48,450 nt of DNA from Roseovarius sp. TE539 (GTDB lineage: Bacteria; Pseudomonadota; Alphaproteobacteria; Rhodobacterales; Rhodobacteraceae): assembly GCF_003298505.1 (NCBI RefSeq), contig NZ_QNGB01000027.1:1-48450 (forward strand), written 5' to 3'. This document shows, in pieces, positions 25,503 through 34,245 of the stretch (within the stretch, counting starts at the first letter, position 1; the number at the start of each line of letters is the position of its first letter). The translations under genes and the position numbers were made by a program. The notes below the pieces were generated by a model. It had not been told where the DNA came from. It saw only the letters and a list, made by a program, of their open reading frames with translations, and searched no databases.

Positions 25503-27436
25503 TGTGGCGCTCCCCCGACGCTGTTCATGGCGACATCGGCCTTCAAGCGGCTGCTGCGGCCATCCTGATAAGTCACGTTGATGTCCAGTGGCACGGTATC
25601 CGCGCCGTTATACAAACCCTCGATAAGGGGCGCGTATCTGGCCTCGATCGCACCGCGGCGCAGTTTGCGGGACCGGGTGAGTTCTTCCTCGTCGGCGTCA
25701 AGTTCCTTGGGCAGATTGGCAAAGGACGCGATCCGGGCGCCGGGGTCGACCAGTTCGTTGACATGGGCGACGGCGCGCGCGATTTCCTTGCGCACCGGAT
25801 CGAGCTGGCTGAGTTCGGAAAATGTGCCGAAGGCCAGCCCCTGCCGTTCGGCGAAGCGGCCGGCGATCTCCATGTCGATATTCACCAGCGCGACGACCCG
25901 GTCGCGACTGTCGTCGCCGATCACGATGGCATCGCGCACCATGGCGTGTGCCCTGAGGTGGTTTTCCAGGAAGGTCGGCGGATAGGCGGCCCCTGTCGAA
26001 AGCCGCCGAAGATCTTTCGCGCGATCCAGAAAGATGAGCTCGCCGTTGTCGTCAAGCCGCACGGCATCGCCGGTTTGGTAACCTTCGGTGCCGTCGCCCA
26101 TTTCCGCCGAGGCCGCCGGGTTGTCCAGATATCCGGAAAATGCCAGGCCCTTGAGGCGAAGTTGACCGGTTTCATCAATCCAGGCTTCGATCGGGTCTGC
26201 CAGTGTAGGGTCAGACGGCATCAACTGTCCCAGTGTTTCAGGGTTGTTGTCGCCGGGGCGGTGGGTTGCAACGAGGCCCAGTTCCGAGCTGCCGTACAAG
26301 TTGCCAAGCGGCACTCCGAATGCGCGAAACCGGGCAAAAAGCTGCGCAGACAGTCCCGATCCGCCCGACAGTACCGCTCGTGCCCGCGTCAAGCCCAGAA
26401 GGTCGCGGACTCCTTTCAGGACGAGTTGGTCAGCCAATGGCCAGACGACGCCGCGACGCCACAGACCGCCTTTGTTCGCGACCCGCTCGTGACCCTTGGC
26501 GAGGCCCCAGCGATAGAGCCGCTGCCGCCAGTCCGGGGCGCCCATCATCCGGGCCTCGACATCCGAGGCCTGCATCTCCCACTGCCGGGGCGTGAACATC
26601 AGGAAATCGGGTCCGATCTCGCGAAGGTCGGTCTGCACCGTTTCGGGCTTCTCGGCAAAATGCAGGATCAGCGGCGCCAGCAGGGGAAGCCCGACGCCGA
26701 AGAACTGTTCCGCCGCCCAAGCGGGAGAGATATACGAAAGATACCGTCCCCCGGCGCGGATTCCCAGGGCGCCCATCAGACGATATGCGTTGTCAAGAAT
26801 GAACGCGTGATCCAGCATCGCCGCCTTGGGCTTGCCGGTGGTGCCCGAGGTGTAACAGTAGACCGCGATATCGGATTGCCGGGCCGCGTCGATCCGTGCC
26901 GCGATGCCCGCGTCCTCGGACCCGACGTCGGACAGGGGTTTCAGACGGGGATCCGCATAGGTCCATAGGCCGTTCGGTTCCACATAAAGGATACGCGCCA
27001 CACCGGGTGCGGCGCCGGGCGCGGCCAGCACCTTGTCAACCTGTTCCTGATCCTCGGCCAGAACAAAGACGGCCCCGGAATGATCCAGCACATATGCCAG
27101 TTCGTCGGTCGATGCGTCCGGGTAGACGCTGACTGCGACGGCACCAAGGCTGATCGCCGCCATTTGTGCGATCCATGCTTCCTCGCGGTTCTCCGAGATG
27201 ATGCACAAAACCTGCCCCGACCGAAGGCCGAGCGCCTCCAGTCCCGCCGCCCTGCGGCAGACGGCATCGTGAAGCGCAGCCCAGGTCATCGTCTGCCAGA
27301 GCCCGGCGCGCTTTGACCTGATGGCGGTGGTGGTGGGCATCTCTTGTGCGTTGTCGCGCAGAAGCTGCGGCAGGGTGCGGCCCCGTGCGGTACGATCCAG
27401 AGTGACGGGCCGGGCGGAGAGGCGGGGAGCGTTCAT
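25499..27436 (-). CDS. AMP-binding acyl-CoA synthetase (long-chain type)
   Basis: A 645-residue ANL-superfamily ligase close to long-chain acyl-CoA synthetases. The P-loop-like CYTSGTTGKPKAAMLDH (194-210), NLYGSSELGLVATH (A5-type motif), YQTGDAVRLDDNGELIFLDRAKD (A7/A8 hinge) and a C-terminal domain are present. It would form acyl-CoA from a carboxylate, ATP and CoA. The LIV-type operons of alphaproteobacteria often hold such a ligase between livG and livH, as here. Overlaps of 4 bases with both neighbours show tight coupling. Chain length of the substrate cannot be deduced. Confidence 0.85.
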   Translation of the reverse strand: MNAPRLSARPVTLDRTARGRTLPQLLRDNAQEMPTTTAIRSKRAGLWQTMTWAALHDAVCRRAAGLEALGLRSGQVLCIISENREEAWIAQMAAISLGAVAVSVYPDASTDELAYVLDHSGAVFVLAEDQEQVDKVLAAPGAAPGVARILYVEPNGLWTYADPRLKPLSDVGSEDAGIAARIDAARQSDIAVYCYTSGTTGKPKAAMLDHAFILDNAYRLMGALGIRAGGRYLSYISPAWAAEQFFGVGLPLLAPLILHFAEKPETVQTDLREIGPDFLMFTPRQWEMQASDVEARMMGAPDWRQRLYRWGLAKGHERVANKGGLWRRGVVWPLADQLVLKGVRDLLGLTRARAVLSGGSGLSAQLFARFRAFGVPLGNLYGSSELGLVATHRPGDNNPETLGQLMPSDPTLADPIEAWIDETGQLRLKGLAFSGYLDNPAASAEMGDGTEGYQTGDAVRLDDNGELIFLDRAKDLRRLSTGAAYPPTFLENHLRAHAMVRDAIVIGDDSRDRVVALVNIDMEIAGRFAERQGLAFGTFSELSQLDPVRKEIARAVAHVNELVDPGARIASFANLPKELDADEEELTRSRKLRRGAIEARYAPLIEGLYNGADTVPLDINVTYQDGRSSRLKADVAMNSVGGAPQ

Positions 27437-28230
27437 GCCGCTTCGCCCCCCGTTGCGCCGTCGCCCAGATATGCCGCGATCACCCGATCGTTGCCGCGTA
27501 TCTGGTCCGGGGTTCCCTCGGCGATCACGCGGCCGAACTCCAGGACCGTGACACGGTCCGAGATATCCATGACCACGTCCATGTCGTGTTCAACAAGTAT
27601 CACGGGAATCCCGTACCGATCCCGGATGTCGAGGGTGAAGCGTGCAAGGTCGCCCTTTTCCTCCGGGCTCATGCCCGCCATGGGCTCGTCCATCACCAGC
27701 ACCTTGGGCTGCAGTGCAAGCGCACGGCCCAGGTCAACCCGCTTTCGCAATCCGTAGGACATGTCGCCCACCACGCGGTGGCGATCTTCCTCGAGTTCCA
27801 GAAAGTCGATGATCTCTTCGGCTCGGGCGGTGAACGCCTCTTCCTGCCGGACCGTGGCGGGCGTTCGGAATAGCCCCGAAAAGACACCGCCTTTCATCAT
27901 GGCGTGAAAACCGGTCAGGATGTTCTCGCGGGCCGTCATCGACGGATAGGTCTGAATGCCCTGGAAGGTCCGGCCGATGCCGATGCGGGCGCGGTCGGGG
28001 GGCCGCAGAGCCGATATGTCGCGCCCCTCGAACATGATTGCGCCGGTCCAGGGGTGATAAAAGCCCGAAAGGCAGTTCAGAAGGCTGGACTTGCCCGCAC
28101 CGTTTGGCCCGATCATCGCATGAACGTGGCCTGCCGCGAAGCGCACCGAGACATCCTTCAGAGCCTCGACCGCGCCGAAACGCAGGCCCAGGTCACGTGC
28201 CTCGAGTATGGCTGCGCCAGTCGCGGCCAT
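27433..28230 (-). CDS. livG: LivG-type ABC transporter ATPase
   Basis: A 265-residue ATPase with MIGPNGAGKSSLLNCLSG, GIGRTFQGIQTYPSMTARENI, MSYGLRKRVDLGRAL (a degenerate signature in place of LSGGQ) and KVLVMDEPMAGMSPEEK. The SYG signature is common in LivG proteins next to acyl-CoA ligases. The start at 28230 has GGAGGAAAG upstream; in-frame ATGs further upstream extend toward the acyl-CoA dehydrogenase gene without family resemblance. It works with LivF as the heterodimeric motor. Confidence 0.85.
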   Translation of the reverse strand: MAATGAAILEARDLGLRFGAVEALKDVSVRFAAGHVHAMIGPNGAGKSSLLNCLSGFYHPWTGAIMFEGRDISALRPPDRARIGIGRTFQGIQTYPSMTARENILTGFHAMMKGGVFSGLFRTPATVRQEEAFTARAEEIIDFLELEEDRHRVVGDMSYGLRKRVDLGRALALQPKVLVMDEPMAGMSPEEKGDLARFTLDIRDRYGIPVILVEHDMDVVMDISDRVTVLEFGRVIAEGTPDQIRGNDRVIAAYLGDGATGGEAA

Positions 28231-28274
28231 TGCGCTTTCCTCCCTCATGGTTTCCGGGCGCTCACGGTTGCGCC

Positions 28275-29438
28275 TCAGGTGAAATCCACGTCCAGCCCGC
28301 AAGCCCGCGCGATCAGCATTGTCTGTATTTCGCTGGACCCGTCACCGATCGTGCAGATGCGGTTGTCGCGCAGATAACGAGACGGCGGGCAGTCATCCAT
28401 GTAGCCCCACCCGCCATGTACCTGCACGGCCATGTTGGCGACTTCGGTGCCGATCTCGGTGGCGCCCAGCTTGGCCATGGACAGGGCGCCAAGATCCTCC
28501 ACGCCGTTGTCGATCTGCCACGCCGCCCGGTAGGTCAGCAAGCGCGCCGTATCGACCTTGAGCGCCATCTGCGCGATCATTTGCTGGATAAGCTGGCGCT
28601 TTCCAAGCGAGCCGCCGAACACCTGACGTTCCTGTGCGTAGGCGATCGCATGATCGAGGCTGGCCTGCGCGAGACCAAGTGAACAGGCCGCAAGCCAGAG
28701 CCGCGCCGCCTGATAGCCCTTGTGCAGAAGGTGGCGACCGCCGTGCAGCTCGCCCACAATGGCGTCTTCTCCGAGCTGACAGTCGTCAAGGTAGAGCTGC
28801 CGGGTGTCCGAACTGCGCCAGCCCATCTTGTTGTAGCCCTTGCCGCGTGTGTAGCCCGGCGCGTTGTTCGGGGTCAGGAACAGGGAAAACTTTTTGCGTT
28901 CGGCCTCCTTGGGCGAACTGATCGCGAGGACCAGTGTGAAAAGCGAAATGGGCGTTCCGGCGTTGGTGATGAATGCCTTTTCACCGCTCAATGACCATTG
29001 ACCGTTCCCGAGCTGGGTGGCGCGGGTGGTGAACCCGCCGGTGTCCGAGCCTGCCCCCGGTTCGGTTCCGGCGATGGAGCAGATCTTCTGGCCCGACACG
29101 ATCTCGGGCAGCCACTGCTGTTTCTGCGTGTCGGTGCCAAAGCGTTCCACTGTGAGACCGGTGGCCATGGACACCATGGTTGAGACCGCGATGGACTGAT
29201 CCGCCCGGGCCAGCGCTTCGATGGCGAGTGTCGCCTCGAACACGCCAAGCCCCATGCCGCCCCTTTCCTCGGGGAAGGGGATCGACATGACCCCCATCTC
29301 GCCAACGCGGCGAAACAGCTCGACGGGGAATTCACCCTTGCGGTCCAATTCCTCGGCGACGGGCGCGATTTCCGCCTGCGCGAAGTCGTTTATCGTCTCC
29401 TGCAGTTCCGCCTGTTCCGGGCTTAGTTCGAAATGCAT
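28275..29438 (-). CDS. Acyl-CoA dehydrogenase family protein
   Basis: A 387-residue flavoenzyme with the family features: IAGTEPGAGSDTGG (123-135, flavin and substrate binding), KMGWRSSDTRQLYLDDC and VQVHGGWGYMDDCP near the end. The position of the catalytic Glu in the YEGT-type motif is Asp366 (TIGDGSSEIQ). The alternative base found in isovaleryl-CoA dehydrogenase (the Glu of an ERL motif) is also missing (A245 in AARL). So it is not a typical IVD. It would make a 2-enoyl-CoA for the carboxylase. It is the first structural gene after tetR, 12 bases away. Confidence 0.85.
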   Translation of the reverse strand: MHFELSPEQAELQETINDFAQAEIAPVAEELDRKGEFPVELFRRVGEMGVMSIPFPEERGGMGLGVFEATLAIEALARADQSIAVSTMVSMATGLTVERFGTDTQKQQWLPEIVSGQKICSIAGTEPGAGSDTGGFTTRATQLGNGQWSLSGEKAFITNAGTPISLFTLVLAISSPKEAERKKFSLFLTPNNAPGYTRGKGYNKMGWRSSDTRQLYLDDCQLGEDAIVGELHGGRHLLHKGYQAARLWLAACSLGLAQASLDHAIAYAQERQVFGGSLGKRQLIQQMIAQMALKVDTARLLTYRAAWQIDNGVEDLGALSMAKLGATEIGTEVANMAVQVHGGWGYMDDCPPSRYLRDNRICTIGDGSSEIQTMLIARACGLDVDFT

Positions 29439-29450
29439 TTTGCTTGACCT

Positions 29451-30098
29451 TCAGTGTTGTTGCGTGCGTTCGGGCATCTCGGCCAGGGCCGGAACCGGTG
29501 ACGTGTCGAGCGCCCGCGTCGCGAGATCGACAATTGCGTCGGCAACCGTCTCGGGGGTCCAGGCGCCGTCGGGGCGGTACCATTTGGCGACCCAATGGAT
29601 CGCGCCGAGAAGCATGAAGACGGCAACCTTCGGTTCGGCGGGAACTATCGAGCCGTCTGCCTGTCCTTCGGCGACAAGCCGCCGCATGCGCGTCTCGTAG
29701 CTGTCGCGCTTGGCCTGGGTGCGCGCGGCCTCTTCGCCGTGCAGGGCGTTGTCTTCCAGGATCAGGGCGGGCACGCCCAGCTCGGCCATCATCGCGACGA
29801 GGTAGAGCCGGAGGCCGATGCGGATCTTCTCGAGCGCGGTTTCGCCTTGTGCCTCGCCCTCCGTAAGGGCGCGATCCGCGATTTCCAGAGCCTCTTCCTG
29901 GCACGCGAGAATCAGGTCGTTCTTGTTCAGCACATAGCGGTAGAGCGCCGCCTTCGAGACACCGAGACTGTCGGCCACGTTCTCAAGCGTGGCGCCGTGA
30001 CTGCCCTGCCGTGAGAAAATCGCGGCGGCCGCTCGCAGGATCGCCTTGCGCTTCAGGGCCTGTTGCGCGGACCGGTCGGGAATGGCGTCGTTCCACAT
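29451..30098 (-). CDS. TetR/AcrR-family transcriptional regulator
   Basis: A 215-residue regulator. The N-terminal helix-turn-helix is clear (AILRAAAAIFSRQGSHGATLENVADSLGVSKAALYRYVLNK region), and the C-terminal ligand domain is of the TetR_C type. TetR regulators of fatty or branched acyl-CoA catabolism usually release DNA on binding an acyl-CoA. It heads the operon, so it is probably autoregulated and controls all 13 downstream genes. The start at 30098 (MWNDAIPDR) has an AGGGGAA site; an ATG at 30128 is also in frame. Confidence 0.85.
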   Translation of the reverse strand: MWNDAIPDRSAQQALKRKAILRAAAAIFSRQGSHGATLENVADSLGVSKAALYRYVLNKNDLILACQEEALEIADRALTEGEAQGETALEKIRIGLRLYLVAMMAELGVPALILEDNALHGEEAARTQAKRDSYETRMRRLVAEGQADGSIVPAEPKVAVFMLLGAIHWVAKWYRPDGAWTPETVADAIVDLATRALDTSPVPALAEMPERTQQH

Positions 30099-30555
30099 GG
30101 CGGTTCCCCTGTCTGCCGTTAACCCCATCCTAGATTTCGGCGTCGCAAACCGTCAATCACTAATGTGACTCAAGGGTCACGTAGAAGAAATACAAGTCAA
30201 ACTACAGAAATTGATCAATAAAACTGGATTGGTGAGTTTACTCCGAGACGAGTTCCAAGTGCCATGAAGTCATGCGGCGGGAATCGGAGGGGCGCATGAT
30301 TCGAGACCTTGGCGGCGGGTGATGCCGCGTGGTTCCGGCTTTCTGCGGCTGTTGTTCGGTACGGGGCCTGTCGGTTTTGACGCCGGGATCAGGCCACCGT
30401 CAGGGTCGTGCCAATGCCGCCAAGGCGTGTATCTTCGACGTCCGCGAAGCCATGGGACCCCGTGAAACTTTCCGCACCCCGTTGATTGTGCCCGGAAAGG
30501 CGATCCGCGGTCACGTGACCGGCCGGGCCGCATCGCGCCGAAGAGGCGAGGAAGA
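30099..30555. other. Intergenic region upstream of tetR
   Basis: About 455 bases between the tetR start and the tRNA-Cys 3' end. The part 30125-30250 is AT-rich for this genome and should hold the operon promoter and the inverted repeat described separately. The rest is GC-rich with no gene seen. Confidence 0.5.
30163..30182. promoter_or_regulatory. Possible TetR operator
   Basis: ATGTGAC, a 6-base spacer TCAAGG and GTCACGT form a 7-bp inverted repeat with one mismatch, about 65 bases upstream of the tetR start. Size and position suit an operator for the adjacent TetR protein. This is inference from position and symmetry. Confidence 0.4.
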
Positions 30556-30629
30556 TGGAGGCGAGTACCGGAATCGAACCGGTGTACACGGATTTGCAAT
30601 CCGCTGCGTCACCACTCCGCCAACTCGCC
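30556..30629 (-). tRNA. tRNA-Cys (GCA)
   Basis: Read on the minus strand from 30629, the 74 bases fold as a standard tRNA: acceptor stem GGCGAGT/ACTCGCC, anticodon loop with GCA flanked by CGGATT and AATCCG, and T-loop GGTTCGATTCC. The discriminator base is U, as normal for tRNA-Cys, and the CCA end is encoded. It is not part of an obvious operon. No integrase or att-like repeat is found beside it. Confidence 0.95.
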
Positions 30630-30781
30630 CAAAGGGTGCGGGAAGACAGATAGATGAACACGCAGGCCTCCGCAAGGGGCGTGCGCCATGCGGAGCCGGC
30701 TTAAAACCGCGATACGCCGTTGCCCGGACCGGCCTTCTGTGTCAGAAGATTGGGCAGGATACCGAAAGCAAGAGTTTGCGC

Positions 30782-31435
30782 ATGACCGATTACGCTGCCC
30801 GGCGACGGACAATGGTGGATACACAGGTCCGCCCAGCGGACGTTACGAAGTTTCCGATCATCGACGCCATGTTGGCGGTCCCGCGCGAGGATTTCGTGCC
30901 GCGCAACCTGCGGCAGGCCGCCTATACCGGCGAAAACCTGGATGTTGGCGGAAACCGCGTCGTACTTGAGCCGCGGACACTTGCCAAGATGCTGGATTTT
31001 CTGGATATCGACGGATCCGATCTGGTGCTGGATGTCGGGTGCGGGCTTGGATACTCGGCGGCCGTCGTGTCGCAGATGGCCGAGGCGGTCGTTGCTGTGG
31101 AGGAGGACGCCGATATGGCCGGTGAGGCCCAAGGGCTGCTGCTCGAACACGGGGCCGACAACGTGATCGTGCATGAAGGTCCCCTTGTAGAGGGGGCTCC
31201 GGAACACGGTCCATATGACGTGATCATAATCCAGGGTGGAATCGAGGAATTGCCAGAGGCTTTGAGCGCCCAGCTCAAGGAGGGCGGTCGCATCGCATGC
31301 CTTTTCATGGAGGGTGTTCTCGGTGTGGTGCGCATAGGCCACCGGACCGACGGGCATATCAGCTGGCGTTACGCGTTCAATGCGAGTGCGGTCGTGCTCC
31401 CCGGCTTCGAAACGAAGCCTGTCTTTGCGTTGTAA
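30782..31435 (+). CDS. Protein-L-isoaspartate O-methyltransferase-like protein
   Basis: A 217-residue SAM-dependent methyltransferase of the COG2518 family. The SAM-binding motif VLDVGCGLGYSAAVVS (about 82-97) and the acidic VVAVEED are clear. The region of the canonical PIMT active site (the TISQP motif with its Ser) reads NRVVLEPRTLAKM. So although this family is generally annotated as PIMT in alphaproteobacteria, repair of isoaspartyl residues is not certain. In Rhodobacteraceae this gene commonly sits upstream of tolC, a DUF2497 gene and valS; here only the DUF2497 gene follows. The start at 30782 (MTDYAARRRTMVDTQVRP) matches family N-termini. Confidence 0.75.
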   Translation: MTDYAARRRTMVDTQVRPADVTKFPIIDAMLAVPREDFVPRNLRQAAYTGENLDVGGNRVVLEPRTLAKMLDFLDIDGSDLVLDVGCGLGYSAAVVSQMAEAVVAVEEDADMAGEAQGLLLEHGADNVIVHEGPLVEGAPEHGPYDVIIIQGGIEELPEALSAQLKEGGRIACLFMEGVLGVVRIGHRTDGHISWRYAFNASAVVLPGFETKPVFAL

Positions 31436-31713
31436 CGGGGGTTTCAGTCCCGCTACGGGGCTGGTGAGATACGGTGTCGGGCCGCGGCGCGCGGCTGATC
31501 CGTGGCCAACGGGTGCCGTTTCGCGGACTGAAATTCGGGTTGGGCAAATGGGAAGCCCGGTTTTTACGATCCCGCATTGCGGGCTCGGCAAGGGCCACGG
31601 TCGGCGTCGCTTCCGATCCCGCGCACATGCCCGGAAAAAGCAAAAAACCGCGCTATCTGTTGTGCGCGACGCCGGGCAAGGGTAAGCTTTGAACCCGGGG
31701 GCGAGAGTGGTGA

Positions 31714-32697
31714 ATGAAAATGTCCGATCCAGTCACGAATGTGGAAATCGAGGATGTGCTGACCTCCATCAGGAGGCTGGTTTCTGTCGAGGACCGTGAA
31801 AAAGGCGATGACCGACACCAGGCGGATGATGGCGAGGGTCCCGCGGCGCAGCGTCGCGAGAATGGTGAAAAGCTGGTCCTTACCCCGTCGCTGAGGGTTG
31901 ATGATCCCGCGGAAGAACTTGACGGTGTCAGCACACACGAGCCACCTGATTTTCGTTCCTCGCGGGAGGCCCCGGCAGAACCGGAGGCCGTTGAACCGGC
32001 TGAGCCCGAACAGTGGATGACGCTGGATGAGGTCACCGAATCTCCGGTTCAGGCGGGCGACAGTGAGGAAGAACGCGGCGTAACTGACTCGCTGCACCCG
32101 GACCCAGCGGGAAAGTCCGGTCCGGAACGCCGTGCCGAGGAGTTGAAGGCCAGGGTGGCGGAGTTCGAAGCCCTTGTCGCAGCCCGGGAAGAACAGTGGG
32201 AACCCGACGGCGAAACGCCGGACCCGAATGCCGGGGAAAAGGGGCATCCCTTGCCCTGGGAGGATAGCACGCCCGATGATTTCGGCGGGGGGACGACGGA
32301 AGATGATGAAGATGCCGCCCACGCTGCTGGCCCGGATGATGCATGGGACGAGGGTGACGCTGCGGACTGGGAGTTGGCGTCGAATGATCGCGAGGACGGT
32401 GCCACCGCCATCGAGACCGACAACATGCCGGAGCCGGAAGAACGCGAAACCCCCGAGGCTCGCGGATTTGCGGCGGACCCGGATCGCGATGGTGCAGGCC
32501 GCGATGATGACGGCGCCGACGACGATTATCTTTCCATGTCCGAGGATGCGCTGGACGAGGAGGCGTTGCGCGATCTCGTGACCGAGATTGTCCGCCAGGA
32601 ATTGCAGGGTGCTCTGGGCGAACGGATCACCCGGAATGTTCGCAAGCTCGTGCGCCGTGAGATCCACAGGGCACTGGCGGCGCAGGATCTGGATTGA
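31714..32697 (+). CDS. DUF2497/PopZ-like polar organising protein
   Basis: A 327-residue, strongly acidic and low-complexity protein with conserved ends only. The N-terminal helix VEIEDVLTSIRRLVS (about 9-23) matches the PopZ/DUF2497 start. The C-terminal block (LDEEALRDLVTEIVRQELQ, then ITRNVRKLVRREIHRAL) matches the helices used for self-assembly. The middle is a Glu/Asp/Pro-rich linker, as in Caulobacter PopZ, where it sets condensate properties. PopZ forms a network at the cell pole that anchors the chromosome origin. The linker here is longer than in Caulobacter. An alternative ATG lies at 31720. A role in polar organisation is inferred from the family. Confidence 0.7.
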   Translation: MKMSDPVTNVEIEDVLTSIRRLVSVEDREKGDDRHQADDGEGPAAQRRENGEKLVLTPSLRVDDPAEELDGVSTHEPPDFRSSREAPAEPEAVEPAEPEQWMTLDEVTESPVQAGDSEEERGVTDSLHPDPAGKSGPERRAEELKARVAEFEALVAAREEQWEPDGETPDPNAGEKGHPLPWEDSTPDDFGGGTTEDDEDAAHAAGPDDAWDEGDAADWELASNDREDGATAIETDNMPEPEERETPEARGFAADPDRDGAGRDDDGADDDYLSMSEDALDEEALRDLVTEIVRQELQGALGERITRNVRKLVRREIHRALAAQDLD

Positions 32698-32725
32698 CCG
32701 GGCGGCCTGACGGAAGAGGCCGACG

Positions 32726-34186
32726 TTAAGTGCGGGCTTTCGGTTGCTCTGACATCTCCAGCAACGTGGTCAGCGCCATGTGTTCGCCGAGGTGATCCGC
32801 CAGAGCGTCGAGCGCAGTCTCGACGCTCCCCGCATAGTCCAGGTCCGAATGCCCGCCCATCTCTGAAAGCACCGCGGCACGGAACGCGTCGGCGCCGAAC
32901 AACCCGTGCAAATAGCAGCCGCGGACCCGCCCGGAGGGTGACGCCGCGCCTTCCGGGCGCCCGTCCACGCTCAGCCAGGCCCGCGCGCAATCCTGGCCGG
33001 TGGTATCTCCCAGATGGATTTCGTAACCCGACACGGCATCGCCTGTCGGCACGTAAGTGGCCTGTGTGAGCGCCAGCCTTTTCTCAGGGCGCATCACCGT
33101 AGTGACGTCCAGATGGCCGAGCCCCTGTACGGTGCCCGGTGGTCCTTCTATTCCACCGGGATCCGAAATCTCGCGGCCAAGCATCTGATACCCGCCGCAT
33201 ATCCCCATGACGTGCCCGCCCCTCCGGACATGGGCCGTCAGGTCAATGTCCCACCCCTGAGCACGGAAATGCATGAGGTCGCCCATGGTGCTCTTGCTGC
33301 CGGGAATCAGGACAAGATCGGCGTCCCCGGGAAGGGGGTGCCCCGGGTCCACAATCTCGACGCTGATCCCGGGTTCCGCAGAAAGCGGATCAAGGTCGTC
33401 GAAATTCGCGATTCGTGACAGGCGTGGAACGGCGATCTTGAAACGGCCGCCCGCACTGCTGCGGATATCGATGACATCCTCCGCGGGAAGGCGCCATGCC
33501 TGATCAAACCACGGGACAACGCCAAGCGACGGCCACCCGGTGCGTTTTTCGATCTCGTTCACACCTTCGTCGAACAGCCTTACATCGCCACGGAACTTGT
33601 TTACGGCAAACCCACGGATGCGACCGGCATCGCAGGGCGGCAGAACCGCTTGCGTTCCCACGATCTGCGCGATCACCCCGCCACGGTCTATGTCACCCAC
33701 CAGAATGACGGGCAGACCGGCGGCCGCGGCGAACCCCATGTTGGCGATATCGCCGGTGCGCAGATTTATTTCCGCCGGGCTGCCGGCCCCTTCGATGAGC
33801 ACCAGGTCGGCGGTGGCGCACAGACGAAAGAAACTCTCCAGCGCGGGAGCCAGCAATTGGGGCTTGGCCTGTGCGTAATCGCGGGCCCGGAGAGTGGCGT
33901 ACCGCTGACCCTGCACGATCACCTGCGCGCCGGTATCGGTTTCCGGCTTGAGAAGAATCGGGTTCATGTCGGTATGGGGTTCTCGGCCCGCGGCACGGGC
34001 CTGCAGTGCCTGAGCACGACCGATTTCACCTCCATCACAGGTGACGGCGGCGTTGTTGGACATGTTTTGCGGCTTGAACGGTGCCACCGACAGGCCACGC
34101 CGGTGGAAAGCCCGGGCGAGACCGGCGACAAGCATTGATTTCCCCACGTTGGAGCCCGCACCCTGAATCATGATCGCCCGTGTCAT
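32726..34186 (-). CDS. cobQ: Cobyric acid synthase
   Basis: A 486-residue amidotransferase of normal length. The N-terminal ATPase/synthase domain has [18 protein letters not shown] and [10 protein letters not shown]. The class I glutaminase domain has [10 protein letters not shown] (catalytic Cys330) and YLHGLFG (catalytic His). [13 protein letters not shown] and [10 protein letters not shown] are also CobQ hallmarks. It amidates four carboxylates of adenosyl-cobyrinic acid a,c-diamide using glutamine and ATP, in the cobalamin pathway. No other cob gene is in the window, so it is outside the main cob cluster. The start at 34186 has AAGGAG seven bases upstream. No cobalamin riboswitch was seen. 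Confidence 0.95.
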   Translation of the reverse strand: MTRAIMIQGAGSNVGKSMLVAGLARAFHRRGLSVAPFKPQNMSNNAAVTCDGGEIGRAQALQARAAGREPHTDMNPILLKPETDTGAQVIVQGQRYATLRARDYAQAKPQLLAPALESFFRLCATADLVLIEGAGSPAEINLRTGDIANMGFAAAAGLPVILVGDIDRGGVIAQIVGTQAVLPPCDAGRIRGFAVNKFRGDVRLFDEGVNEIEKRTGWPSLGVVPWFDQAWRLPAEDVIDIRSSAGGRFKIAVPRLSRIANFDDLDPLSAEPGISVEIVDPGHPLPGDADLVLIPGSKSTMGDLMHFRAQGWDIDLTAHVRRGGHVMGICGGYQMLGREISDPGGIEGPPGTVQGLGHLDVTTVMRPEKRLALTQATYVPTGDAVSGYEIHLGDTTGQDCARAWLSVDGRPEGAASPSGRVRGCYLHGLFGADAFRAAVLSEMGGHSDLDYAGSVETALDALADHLGEHMALTTLLEMSEQPKART

Positions 34187-34245
34187 TTCGCGGCTCCTTC
34201 GGTTCTGCAGGGTGTGATACAAAGCAAGTCCACTCGGGGAAAGCC

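Noticed and set aside
30556..30629. tRNA-Cys as an integration site for a genomic island
   Set aside because: No integrase gene and no repeat of the tRNA 3' end was seen in the flanking sequence; neighbours are ordinary genes.
34187..34245. Cobalamin riboswitch upstream of cobQ
   Set aside because: The gap is only 59 bases and lacks the B12-box sequence, so there is no space for the aptamer.
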